From a filamentous cyanobacterium Phorm 6 (GTDB lineage Bacteria > Cyanobacteriota > Cyanobacteriia > Cyanobacteriales > Microcoleaceae), in the NCBI GenBank assembly GCA_003003725.1, contig PVWI01000025.1, positions 1 through 35,947 on the forward strand: a DNA stretch of 35,947 bases, read 5' to 3'. The notes beneath the pieces are model-generated. The model did not search any database. It worked only from the letters and a program-made list of their open reading frames with translations, and was not told the DNA's origin. Shown here in pieces: positions 25,406-32,352 of the stretch. The position numbers and the translations under genes were made by a program. Numbering within the stretch: position 1 is the first letter of the stretch; every line of letters begins with the position of its first letter.

Positions 25406-25855
25406 ATGAGCGATCGAAGCACTGTTAAACCCGTAGAGATTCTGCTGATTGAGGATTCTCCCAGCGATGCCGATTTGGCAAGAGAAGTCCTGGGTCAGGG
25501 TCAAATATTGAATAACTTGCATTTTGTGGAGGATGGAGTCGAAGCAATCAAGTTTTTGCGCAGAAAAGCACCCTATCTCAGCGTACCCCGTCCTGATTTG
25601 ATTTTGCTCGATTTGCATCTGCCGAAAAAAAGCGGTATGGAAGTTCTGGAAGAAATTAAAACTGACCCGAAGTTAAAATTAATTCCTGTCGTGATTCTCA
25701 GCACTTCTGCTGCTCCCGAAGATATTATCAAGTCCTACTCGCTCCATGCCAACTGTTACATAACCAAGCCTGTAGACTTCGTACAATTTACTAAAGTAGT
25801 CAGGTTAATTGAGGAATTCTGGATCGAAGTCGTCAAACTTCCTATAAATTATTGA
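25406..25855 (+). CDS. Rcp1-like single-domain response regulator
   Basis: A 149-residue stand-alone receiver protein. The acidic pocket is Glu16-Asp17, the phospho-acceptor is Asp69 (LILLDLHLPKKSG), the switch Ser/Thr lies in VVILSTSAAPED, and the conserved Lys is in CYITKPVDF. The C-terminal helix (FTKVVRLIEEFWIEVVKLP) and the DSPSDADLAREVL opening match the Rcp1/CheY-like regulators that receive phosphate from cyanobacterial phytochrome Cph1 and similar kinases. Its position 48 bases behind the ethylene-receptor-type kinase, whose H-box belongs to the same class, makes that kinase the probable donor. It has no DNA-binding or enzymatic output domain, so it must act by protein contact or as a relay element. 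A weak AAAGGA site precedes the ATG. Confidence 0.95.
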   Translation: MSDRSTVKPVEILLIEDSPSDADLAREVLGQGQILNNLHFVEDGVEAIKFLRRKAPYLSVPRPDLILLDLHLPKKSGMEVLEEIKTDPKLKLIPVVILSTSAAPEDIIKSYSLHANCYITKPVDFVQFTKVVRLIEEFWIEVVKLPINY

Positions 25856-25991
25856 TTGATAGAGGATTTGTGGTGGGCGGTGGTGACAGTTACAAAATAA
25901 TAAGTTTCTCATTAAAAATGGCAAAGAAAAACAAAAAAAATTAAGCTGAAATTGGTAGAGTGAAAATTTTACAGTCAAACAGGTATAAGCT

Positions 25992-27491
25992 ATGTGGATT
26001 AAAATTCTGTTAGTAGAAGACAATCCGGCTGATGCTGATTTGCTTGCAGAACTGTTGGAACTATCTGTGGGCGTCCAGTGGGAACTGGTGTCTGTTGAGT
26101 TTCTGCATCAGGCGATCGCCCAACTGTGCACAAAACCCTTTGATGTAGTTCTACTCGACTTTTCTTTACCGGACAGCCGTGGTTTGGAAACGCTAACTCG
26201 CCTGCAAGAAGTTGCGCCCGATACGCCAATGGTGGTAATGACCGGCTTCGACAATGAGGCTATAGCCCTGGAATCTGTTCGCTTGGGAGCCCAAGATTAC
26301 ATTGTTAAAGGTCAAATTACTACTCCATTATTAGTGCGGACAATTCGCTACGCGATCGAACGTTCCCAAACATTTCAAATGCTCAAGGAAAGCGAGCGGC
26401 GTTTTCGGGCGATTTTTGACTCTTCGTTTCAGCTAACCAAGCTGCTGACTCCCGAAGGGATCGTGCTGGAAGTGAACGAGACAGCACTAGAATTTACAGG
26501 AACGCGATCGGAAGATGTTGTGGGTAGCCCAATTTGGAAACAGCCGATTTGGGAACAGTCACCAAAGGCTAAAGCACAATTAAAAGAAGGGGTTATCAAA
26601 GCTGGTATGGGCGAGTTTTTTCGCACCGAAATGGACTTTTTAGGCAAAAACAACCAAATTATAACAGTTGATTTCTCACTGAAACCTGTTAAAAATGAGA
26701 CAGGACAAGTTTTGCTGCTGATTGCTGAAGCCCGCGACATTAGCGATCGCAAACGAGCAGAAGCGGAAATTCTCAAATCACTCGCACGAGAAAAAGAACT
26801 TTCAGAACTCCGAGCTAAATTTGTCACAATGGTTTCCCACGAGTTCCGAACACCCTTGACAACCATCCAATTTTCGACTGGATTGCTCCAAGATTACAGT
26901 GTTCAGTGGTCAGAAGATAAAAAAATTACTCATTTTGTACGGATTCAATTAGCCATCAAACGCATGACAGAATTATTAGAAGATATCCTCGTAATTGGTA
27001 AAATTGAAGCAAATACGTTACCTTTTCAACCAGTTTCCTTAAACCTCGAAAAATTTTGCCGTCAACTGGTAGAAGAACAGCAGCTCAACGACAGCAATCA
27101 ACATCCGATCGCCTTTCAACATGAAGGCTGCAACTGCGACGCTCAAATGGATGAAAAACTGCTGCGGCAAATGTTGGGAAACGTCCTCTCAAATGCCATC
27201 AAATATTCCCCCGCCGACAGTACAATTTCCTTGCAGCTAAACTGTCAAAATCAAGAAGCTATTTTTCAAGTTGAAGACCAAGGGATAGGGATTCCCCAAG
27301 CCGATCTAGAGCGGATTTTAGAAACTTTTTATCGAGCGACAAATGTCGGCAATATTTCGGGAACTGGTCTCGGTTTAGCAATTGTCAAAAGGGCTGTGGA
27401 ACTTCACGGGGGCAAACTTGCGATCGACAGTGAAGAAGGAAAAGGCACAACTTTCACTATTACCTTGCCTTTAATGGTCGATCGCCAATAA
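25992..27491 (+). CDS. REC-PAS histidine kinase
   Basis: A 499-residue soluble kinase with an N-terminal receiver domain (1-125; acidic pair Glu9-Asp10, phospho-acceptor Asp56 in VVLLDFSLPDS). One PAS domain follows (about 136-260, ESERRFRAIFDSSFQLTKLL onward), then HisKA with H-box MVSHEFRTPL and His283, and an ATPase domain with G1 DQGIGI and G2 GTGLGLAI. A receiver at the front of a kinase allows its activity to be set by another kinase, so it can work as the second stage of a relay. The usual REC lysine position reads DYIVKGQIT, so Lys is kept but followed by Gly instead of Pro. It is third in the plus-strand cluster after the ethylene-receptor-type kinase and the Rcp1-like protein, 136 bases behind the latter. 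Confidence 0.94.
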   Translation: MWIKILLVEDNPADADLLAELLELSVGVQWELVSVEFLHQAIAQLCTKPFDVVLLDFSLPDSRGLETLTRLQEVAPDTPMVVMTGFDNEAIALESVRLGAQDYIVKGQITTPLLVRTIRYAIERSQTFQMLKESERRFRAIFDSSFQLTKLLTPEGIVLEVNETALEFTGTRSEDVVGSPIWKQPIWEQSPKAKAQLKEGVIKAGMGEFFRTEMDFLGKNNQIITVDFSLKPVKNETGQVLLLIAEARDISDRKRAEAEILKSLAREKELSELRAKFVTMVSHEFRTPLTTIQFSTGLLQDYSVQWSEDKKITHFVRIQLAIKRMTELLEDILVIGKIEANTLPFQPVSLNLEKFCRQLVEEQQLNDSNQHPIAFQHEGCNCDAQMDEKLLRQMLGNVLSNAIKYSPADSTISLQLNCQNQEAIFQVEDQGIGIPQADLERILETFYRATNVGNISGTGLGLAIVKRAVELHGGKLAIDSEEGKGTTFTITLPLMVDRQ

Positions 27492-27600
27492 CAACTTAAT
27501 TATCAACTACAAGCATTCGCCGTTCACCCCTTTATTTTATCACCAATCAACAAATTTGTCAAGTATTTGAACGCAGATGTTTCTCACCAACTATTAATTA

Positions 27601-27607
27601 AAAGGAG
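27601..27607 (+). promoter_or_regulatory. Ribosome binding site fixing a GTG start
   Basis: AAAGGAG lies 8 bases upstream of the GTG at 27616 and supports that codon as the start of the REC-kinase gene. Confidence 0.7.
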
Positions 27608-27615
27608 TAATTACC

Positions 27616-28704
27616 GTGGTAAAAATTTTGGTAATTGAAGACGAAGAATCGATTAGAGAAAACATTTTAGAGTTGCTGGAAGCCGAGAATTTTCAAGGAA
27701 TTGGAGCGACTAACGGCAAAATTGGCATTAAAATGGCGATCGCACAAATCCCGGATTTAATTTTGTGCGACATGATGATGCCGGAAATTGACGGTCACGG
27801 CGTCCTCAAAGCTTTGCGATCCGAACCCCTAACTGCCACAATTCCGTTTATTTTCCTCACAGCCAAAGCCGACAAAAGTGACATTCGCACGGGCATGGAA
27901 CTGGGCGCAGACGATTACATTACTAAGCCTTGTACGCCACAAGAACTGCTCAAAGCAATTACTATTCGACTTGAAAAACACAAAACAATTAGCAAGCAAT
28001 CTCAAAAAACCCTAGACGAATTGCGTACTAATATTAGTATGTCGATCCCCCACGAATTGCGGACACCTTTGAACGCCATTTTGGGTTTTTCGGAACTAAT
28101 GATGTCAGAATATCAGGTTTTCAATGAATCAGACATCTTAGAAATGATCGGTCAGATCAACACTTCCGGTCATCGCTTGTACCGACTGATTCAGAACTTT
28201 TTGCTATATGCAGAACTAGAGATGGCAGCCACAAATCCCGAACTGCTTCTTGAGATGCGCAACAGCGAATTTAGCTGCGTAAAATCTTTGCTGACTCAAA
28301 AAGCGCGGCAGCAAGCGAAACTGGTGAATCGAACAGACGATTTACAATTAAACTTGCAGGATTCTTCGGTGGGTATTGATTCTATCAGACTCACAAAAAT
28401 TGTTGAGGAACTGCTGGACAATGCCTTCAAATTCTCTTTAGAAGGAACGCCAGTATTTTTAAGCACTTTGGTGGAAAATCAGACTTTTGTGCTATCTGTC
28501 AAAGACCAAGGCCGCGGCATGACTGCCGATCAGATTGCACATCTAGAAGCTTACAGACAGTTCGATCGCAAAATCTACCAACAACCAGGTTTGGGATTGG
28601 GATTGGCTATAGTTCAACGTCTTGCAGAATTGCACGGAGGAGAATTTAAAATAGAAAGTTTACCGCAGCAAGAAACAATAGTTTGCGTTTCCCTGCCCGT
28701 ATAA
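27616..28704 (+). CDS. REC-histidine kinase (short hybrid)
   Basis: A 362-residue protein starting at a GTG with a good ribosome site. Receiver domain 1-120: Glu8-Asp9, phospho-acceptor Asp52 (LILCDMMMPEIDG), FLTAKADKSD switch region and Lys in YITKPCTPQEL. A short coiled linker leads to HisKA, with H-box SIPHELRTPLNAI and His146. The ATPase domain has N box ELLDNAFKF, G1 DQGRGM and G2 GLGLGLAI. There is no PAS or other sensor, so its only visible input is the receiver, suggesting it is driven by another kinase of the cluster. The REC-HisKA-HATPase layout is common in cyanobacteria. Last gene of the plus-strand cluster; a large palindrome follows 15 bases after its stop. Confidence 0.94.
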   Translation: MVKILVIEDEESIRENILELLEAENFQGIGATNGKIGIKMAIAQIPDLILCDMMMPEIDGHGVLKALRSEPLTATIPFIFLTAKADKSDIRTGMELGADDYITKPCTPQELLKAITIRLEKHKTISKQSQKTLDELRTNISMSIPHELRTPLNAILGFSELMMSEYQVFNESDILEMIGQINTSGHRLYRLIQNFLLYAELEMAATNPELLLEMRNSEFSCVKSLLTQKARQQAKLVNRTDDLQLNLQDSSVGIDSIRLTKIVEELLDNAFKFSLEGTPVFLSTLVENQTFVLSVKDQGRGMTADQIAHLEAYRQFDRKIYQQPGLGLGLAIVQRLAELHGGEFKIESLPQQETIVCVSLPV

Positions 28705-28719
28705 ACAATAATTAGATCG

Positions 28720-28856
28720 CAATACGGTTTACTTAAGACGATCTCCCTGGCACACCCCTTAAAAAGGGGGGGACAAGAATGCCCTCAAAGTCCCCCTTGC
28801 TTTCGGGGGATTTAGGGGAATCTCCGGGGCATAAATATGTTAAGTGAACCGTATTG
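28720..28856. repeat. C/G-rich nested inverted repeat, copy 3, with outer arms
   Basis: Outer arms CAATACGGTTTACTTAA (28720-28736) and TTAAGTGAACCGTATTG (28840-28856) match at all but one position. Inside lie a shortened left C-rich arm and CCCCTTAAAAAGGGGGGGAC, AAGTCCCCCTTGC, GGGGGATTTAGGGGAATCTC. This copy shows the complete element most clearly, about 137 bases. It follows the last gene of the plus-strand sensor cluster. Confidence 0.88.
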
Positions 28857-28858
28857 AA

Positions 28859-28989
28859 TTATATTGTGTCCGTTCGATTCACCGCAATAAAATTGGTTCG
28901 TAGTGTGGACTTTAGTCCGCTCTTTGGTTGCGGACTAAAGTCCACACTACGAACCGTATTTGTTATGGTAATCAACCGGACATGATATA
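28859..28989. repeat. Nested palindromic element (GTTCGTAGTG family), copy 3
   Basis: Perfect 26-base inner arms (28895-28920 and 28930-28955) have a 9-base loop. The outer arms TATTGTGTCCGTTCGATTCA and TAATCAACCGGACATGATAT are complementary with a few mismatches. It starts 2 bases after the end of the C/G-rich element, so two unrelated repeat families stand back to back. Confidence 0.9.
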
Positions 28990-29227
28990 ACTCCAAACTC
29001 TTACGCAATCAGTAGACTTTTTGCAAAAGTCCTTTTTTTGTTATTGTTACAATTTTGTTTAGTCATTCTCAATTCTTCAATCTCAAATCCTTCGACGCTG
29101 GCGCTTACACCGAAGTCTAAAATTTCAAATAATATTATATAGCGGTTATCAAGCGTGGTGAGGTATGCCCTATGCCCGCAAGCCCTATGCCCTATGCCGT
29201 TCGCGTACCTGATCTTTCTGAGAAAGG
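28990..29227. other. 3' intergenic remainder between convergent sensor sets
   Basis: This AT-rich stretch contains a short array of CCCTATG units (about 29167-29200: CCCTATGCCC, GCAAGCCCTATG, CCCTATGCC). An 85-residue minus-strand frame through it starts inside the cyclase gene's end and has no family features, so it is not called. Confidence 0.5.
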
Positions 29228-31834
29228 CTATATAGAATATATCGCCCGTTTCACACATCGCTGCATATAAATTTGAACTACCTTATCCTCACGGTTGATT
29301 TGCTTGCACTCCGAAAACAATCTTCTCGCTTCGATAAACCTCTCCTTATTGTACAATACCAAAGCTTCCTCAAAGATTGTCTTTGTCTCTAACTTTTTTT
29401 GTCGCAACTCCGGCGGATCTGCCGTGAATATTTCATAAATTGTTACCAATTGCGATTTACCTTTTACTGTGACGCGATCGATCAATCTAAAATCATAAAT
29501 ATCGGTCAACTGTAGAAAAGTATTGTGAGTAATTAACATCGAAACTCCATACTCTTTTGTCAGATTTTCCACGCGGGAAGCTAAATTTACCGCATCGCTA
29601 ATCACCGTGCTGTCCATCCGACTTTGGCCGCCAACCGTGCCTAACATCAAAGAACCCGTATTGATTCCAATGCCAATTTGCAGCGGCGGGCGATCGGGTT
29701 GATGACGGCTGATATTATACTCTTTAAGCTGTTCTAACATCGCAATTCCAGCTTTCACAGCATCGTCCGCACTGCCATTAAACAGCGCCATAATCGCATC
29801 GCCAATGTATTTATCAATGAACCCAAAATTTTCAGTAATTACTGGTTCCATCCGCGACAAATAAGCATTAATAAATTGAAAATTTTCTTCAGGATTCATA
29901 GTTTCAGAAAGAGTAGTAAAATCGCGAATATCTGAAAACAGCACCGACATTTCTTTCTGTACTTGATCGCCTAATTTTACCTCCAGAATACTTTCATATC
30001 CCAGAAAGTGGAGAAATTGATGCGGCACAAACCGCCCGTAAGCATCTGTTAATTTTTCTTCCGCTGCTAAAGCTTTTTCGAGCTCGTTTGTGAATTTTTG
30101 CCGCTCGGTTTCTACCTCTTGGCGCTCTGTGATATCTTGAAAAACCGCGATCGCGTAAACTATGTTTTTCCGTTCGTCGTAGATTGGAGTCGCCCAAACC
30201 TCGATCGGCACAATCTTCTCCGGGCGGTGAATTTCCGCATCGTCAACGTGCACCACTTCCCCCCGCAGCGCCCGCACAATCGGCTGGATATCCTCCGAAT
30301 ACAGCTCATTGCTTCGGGCACAATAAATTTGATAAACTGCCGACAAATTGCTAGGAACAACATCAGAAACCAAGCCTTTGCCAAATATTTTCTCAGCCCA
30401 AGAATTCATATAGCAAGGTTTTCCGACACCATCTACCACAAATATACCCACCGGCACCGCTTCCAGCAATTGAGTCAGCCGACTTTCACTTTCTAACAGC
30501 GCTTCATTTAAATTTTCTTGAGCTACTAAAGCTTTTTCCAAATCATTTGTAAACCTGAGCCGTTCCACATCTACCAGTCTTCGCAAAGTAATATCCTCAG
30601 CAAAACCTTGATAGTAAAGCACCTCACCCCTAGCATCGAAAACAGTGCGCGCATCCTCAGAAATCCAAATAATACTACCATCTCGGCGGTAAACTTCCGA
30701 CTCAAACTCAGACACAGTACCGTACTGTTCCATCAGCGCAAAAAATTCTTGACGGCGGTGCGGTTGCACGTATAATTCCCGCTGAATATCATTAACACTT
30801 GCGATCAATTCTTCAGGAGAATCATAGCCGTAGATTTGAGCCAGAGCAGGATTAGCGCTGAGCAACTTTCCATCAGGTGCAGTCTGAAAAATACCCTCAA
30901 GAGCATTTTCAAATATCCGGCGATACTTCTCTTCAGCTTGCACCAGCGCCGTTTCAGCTTGCTTGCGTTCCGTAATATCAGTAAAAGCAATAATCCCGTA
31001 GCAAATATCGCCAATAGAATCATAAATAGGAGTCGCCCAACTCTCCACCGGAATAACCTTATTCCCAGTCCGAATTTCTACACCCTCAGTCCGCACTGTT
31101 TCGCCCCGGAGCGCCTGCATAATTGGCAACTCTTCCACAGGACATCTCTCATTAGTTCCGGCTTTATAAAATTGATAAATTGCCGCTTTCTGCTCCGAAT
31201 TAATATGCGGCACAGTACCTTTACCAAAAACCTCCCGCGCCTTCTGATTTGCATAAAAAGATTGACCGTTAGCATCCAGCACGCACACGCCCAGCGGCAT
31301 AGCTTCCAGATATTGCGTCAACCGACTTTCGTTTTCGTGGAGTTTGGAAATCAGCATCGCCTGCTTACGGTTTAATCTGGCCAACTCCTGATTCATCTCC
31401 TGAAGTTCTATTTGTTTTTCAGCTAATTGTTTATCTTGAAAATATCTGTATATTGCCTCAGTAACAGTTAATTTCAAGTCATCAGATTGCCAAGGTTTAG
31501 GTATGTATCGGTACAATTTAGCATAGTTTATAGCATTAGCTACCGCCTCCAAATCAGCCTGCCCCGTCAGCATAATCTTGAGAGTATTCGGCGAGATGGC
31601 ATGAACGCTCCTCAATAGCTCGTCTCCTTTCATATTCGGCATGATATGATCGGAAATAACCAAAGGAACTTCATACTGTTCTGCTAAAAGTTCAGACAGC
31701 AACTCCAAAGCTTCTTCGCCGCTTTGGGCAGTTTCAATTAAATATTTATCTTCAAAGGCTTTGAGCAAGTCTATTTCCAGACTATCGAGTATAGTCTGCT
31801 CATCATCGACACAAATAATGACTGGTTTTTTCAT
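29228..31834 (-). CDS. Receiver-PAS-PAS-PAS adenylate cyclase
   Basis: An 868-residue protein that should make cAMP in response to phosphorylation. Receiver domain 1-130: acidic Asp10-Asp11, phospho-acceptor Asp62 (VISDHIMPNMKG), lysine in YIPKPWQ. Three PAS domains follow (about 170-295, 300-420, 445-570), each ending in a D-I-T-(E/L)-R linker. The first and third are close relatives (ESRLTQYLEAMPLG / ESRLTQLLEAVPVG; both with VESWATPIYD/VEVWATPIYD). The class III cyclase domain (about 585-800) has metal ligands Asp635 (LFSDIRDFTTLSE) and Asp679 (DKYIGDAIM) and Lys675 at the adenine-selecting position; STVISDAVNLASRVE supplies Thr and the Asn/Arg pair. The ATG overlaps the stop of the upstream REC gene by 4 bases. 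A helical tail ends the protein. Confidence 0.95.
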   Translation of the reverse strand: MKKPVIICVDDEQTILDSLEIDLLKAFEDKYLIETAQSGEEALELLSELLAEQYEVPLVISDHIMPNMKGDELLRSVHAISPNTLKIMLTGQADLEAVANAINYAKLYRYIPKPWQSDDLKLTVTEAIYRYFQDKQLAEKQIELQEMNQELARLNRKQAMLISKLHENESRLTQYLEAMPLGVCVLDANGQSFYANQKAREVFGKGTVPHINSEQKAAIYQFYKAGTNERCPVEELPIMQALRGETVRTEGVEIRTGNKVIPVESWATPIYDSIGDICYGIIAFTDITERKQAETALVQAEEKYRRIFENALEGIFQTAPDGKLLSANPALAQIYGYDSPEELIASVNDIQRELYVQPHRRQEFFALMEQYGTVSEFESEVYRRDGSIIWISEDARTVFDARGEVLYYQGFAEDITLRRLVDVERLRFTNDLEKALVAQENLNEALLESESRLTQLLEAVPVGIFVVDGVGKPCYMNSWAEKIFGKGLVSDVVPSNLSAVYQIYCARSNELYSEDIQPIVRALRGEVVHVDDAEIHRPEKIVPIEVWATPIYDERKNIVYAIAVFQDITERQEVETERQKFTNELEKALAAEEKLTDAYGRFVPHQFLHFLGYESILEVKLGDQVQKEMSVLFSDIRDFTTLSETMNPEENFQFINAYLSRMEPVITENFGFIDKYIGDAIMALFNGSADDAVKAGIAMLEQLKEYNISRHQPDRPPLQIGIGINTGSLMLGTVGGQSRMDSTVISDAVNLASRVENLTKEYGVSMLITHNTFLQLTDIYDFRLIDRVTVKGKSQLVTIYEIFTADPPELRQKKLETKTIFEEALVLYNKERFIEARRLFSECKQINREDKVVQIYMQRCVKRAIYSI

Positions 31835-32226
31835 AAATTTGCTAGACCAGACTTAATCGCTTCAATTAATTCTTGATTTTGCCAAGGTTTTTGTATGAAA
31901 GCATGAAGATTGGCTTGAGTTTTTGTGCGTTCGATTGCTTCTTTGTCAGCTTGTCCGGTCAGCATCACCGTCACAATTTTTGGATATTTTTGATGGATTT
32001 TAATCAGCAACTCATCTCCTTTCATTCCGGGCATCAACCAATCAGAGACAATCACTAGAATGTTCACCTCATCTTCACAAAGCTCTTCAATAATCTCCAG
32101 TGCTTCGGCAGCACTTTCAGCAAATTCGCAAAGATATTTACCGTTAAATGCCTGTTGCAGTTCAATTTCCAGACTCTCCAACACCGCTACTTCATCGTCA
32201 ACACACAAAATTGCTGGTTTAGACAT
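31831..32226 (-). CDS. Single-domain response regulator paired with the cyclase
   Basis: A 131-residue stand-alone receiver with Asp10-Asp11, phospho-acceptor Asp62 (VIVSDWLMPGMKG), MLTGQAD switch region and FIQKPWQ lysine. It is strongly similar to the N-terminal receiver of the downstream cyclase (SKPAILCVDDE...LESLEIEL / KKPVIICVDDE...LDSLEIDL; shared GQAD and KPWQ), so the two receivers arose by duplication. The KPW form belongs to the RpfG/HupR-like group of receivers. Stop and start codons overlap (ATGA at 31831-31834), indicating translational coupling with the cyclase. It may compete for the same kinase, act as a phosphate sink, or dimerise with the cyclase's receiver. These roles are inference. 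Confidence 0.95.
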   Translation of the reverse strand: MSKPAILCVDDEVAVLESLEIELQQAFNGKYLCEFAESAAEALEIIEELCEDEVNILVIVSDWLMPGMKGDELLIKIHQKYPKIVTVMLTGQADKEAIERTKTQANLHAFIQKPWQNQELIEAIKSGLANL

Positions 32227-32235
32227 TGCTAGTTT

Positions 32236-32241
32236 CCTCCT
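32236..32241 (-). promoter_or_regulatory. Strong ribosome binding site of the single REC gene
   Basis: On the minus strand AGGAGG lies 9 bases before the ATG at 32224-32226. Since the cyclase start is coupled to this gene's stop, this site may set translation of both. Confidence 0.75.
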
Positions 32242-32322
32242 TTAGTCTGGCAGAGCAAACCCAATGGGTAAGCACACCGTTTTCCAAATTCTATATTCCG
32301 CGCCGATATACTGTAAATTTTT

Positions 32323-32346
32323 CGCCCCAGACTTCAGTCTGGGGCG
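32323..32346 (-). terminator. Hairpin after the REC-kinase gene
   Basis: Perfect 11-base arms CGCCCCAGACT (32323-32333) and AGTCTGGGGCG (32336-32346) lie 7 bases beyond the stop of the minus-strand REC-kinase gene. On that strand the hairpin is followed by AAAAATTT rather than a T run, so it is a weak terminator or an RNA-stability element between two halves of the operon. Confidence 0.55.
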
Positions 32347-32352
32347 CTTTAC

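Noticed and set aside
29001-29258. 85-residue minus-strand frame after the cyclase
   Set aside because: It begins inside the 3' end of the cyclase gene in another frame, includes CCCTATG repeat-derived residues and has no family resemblance.
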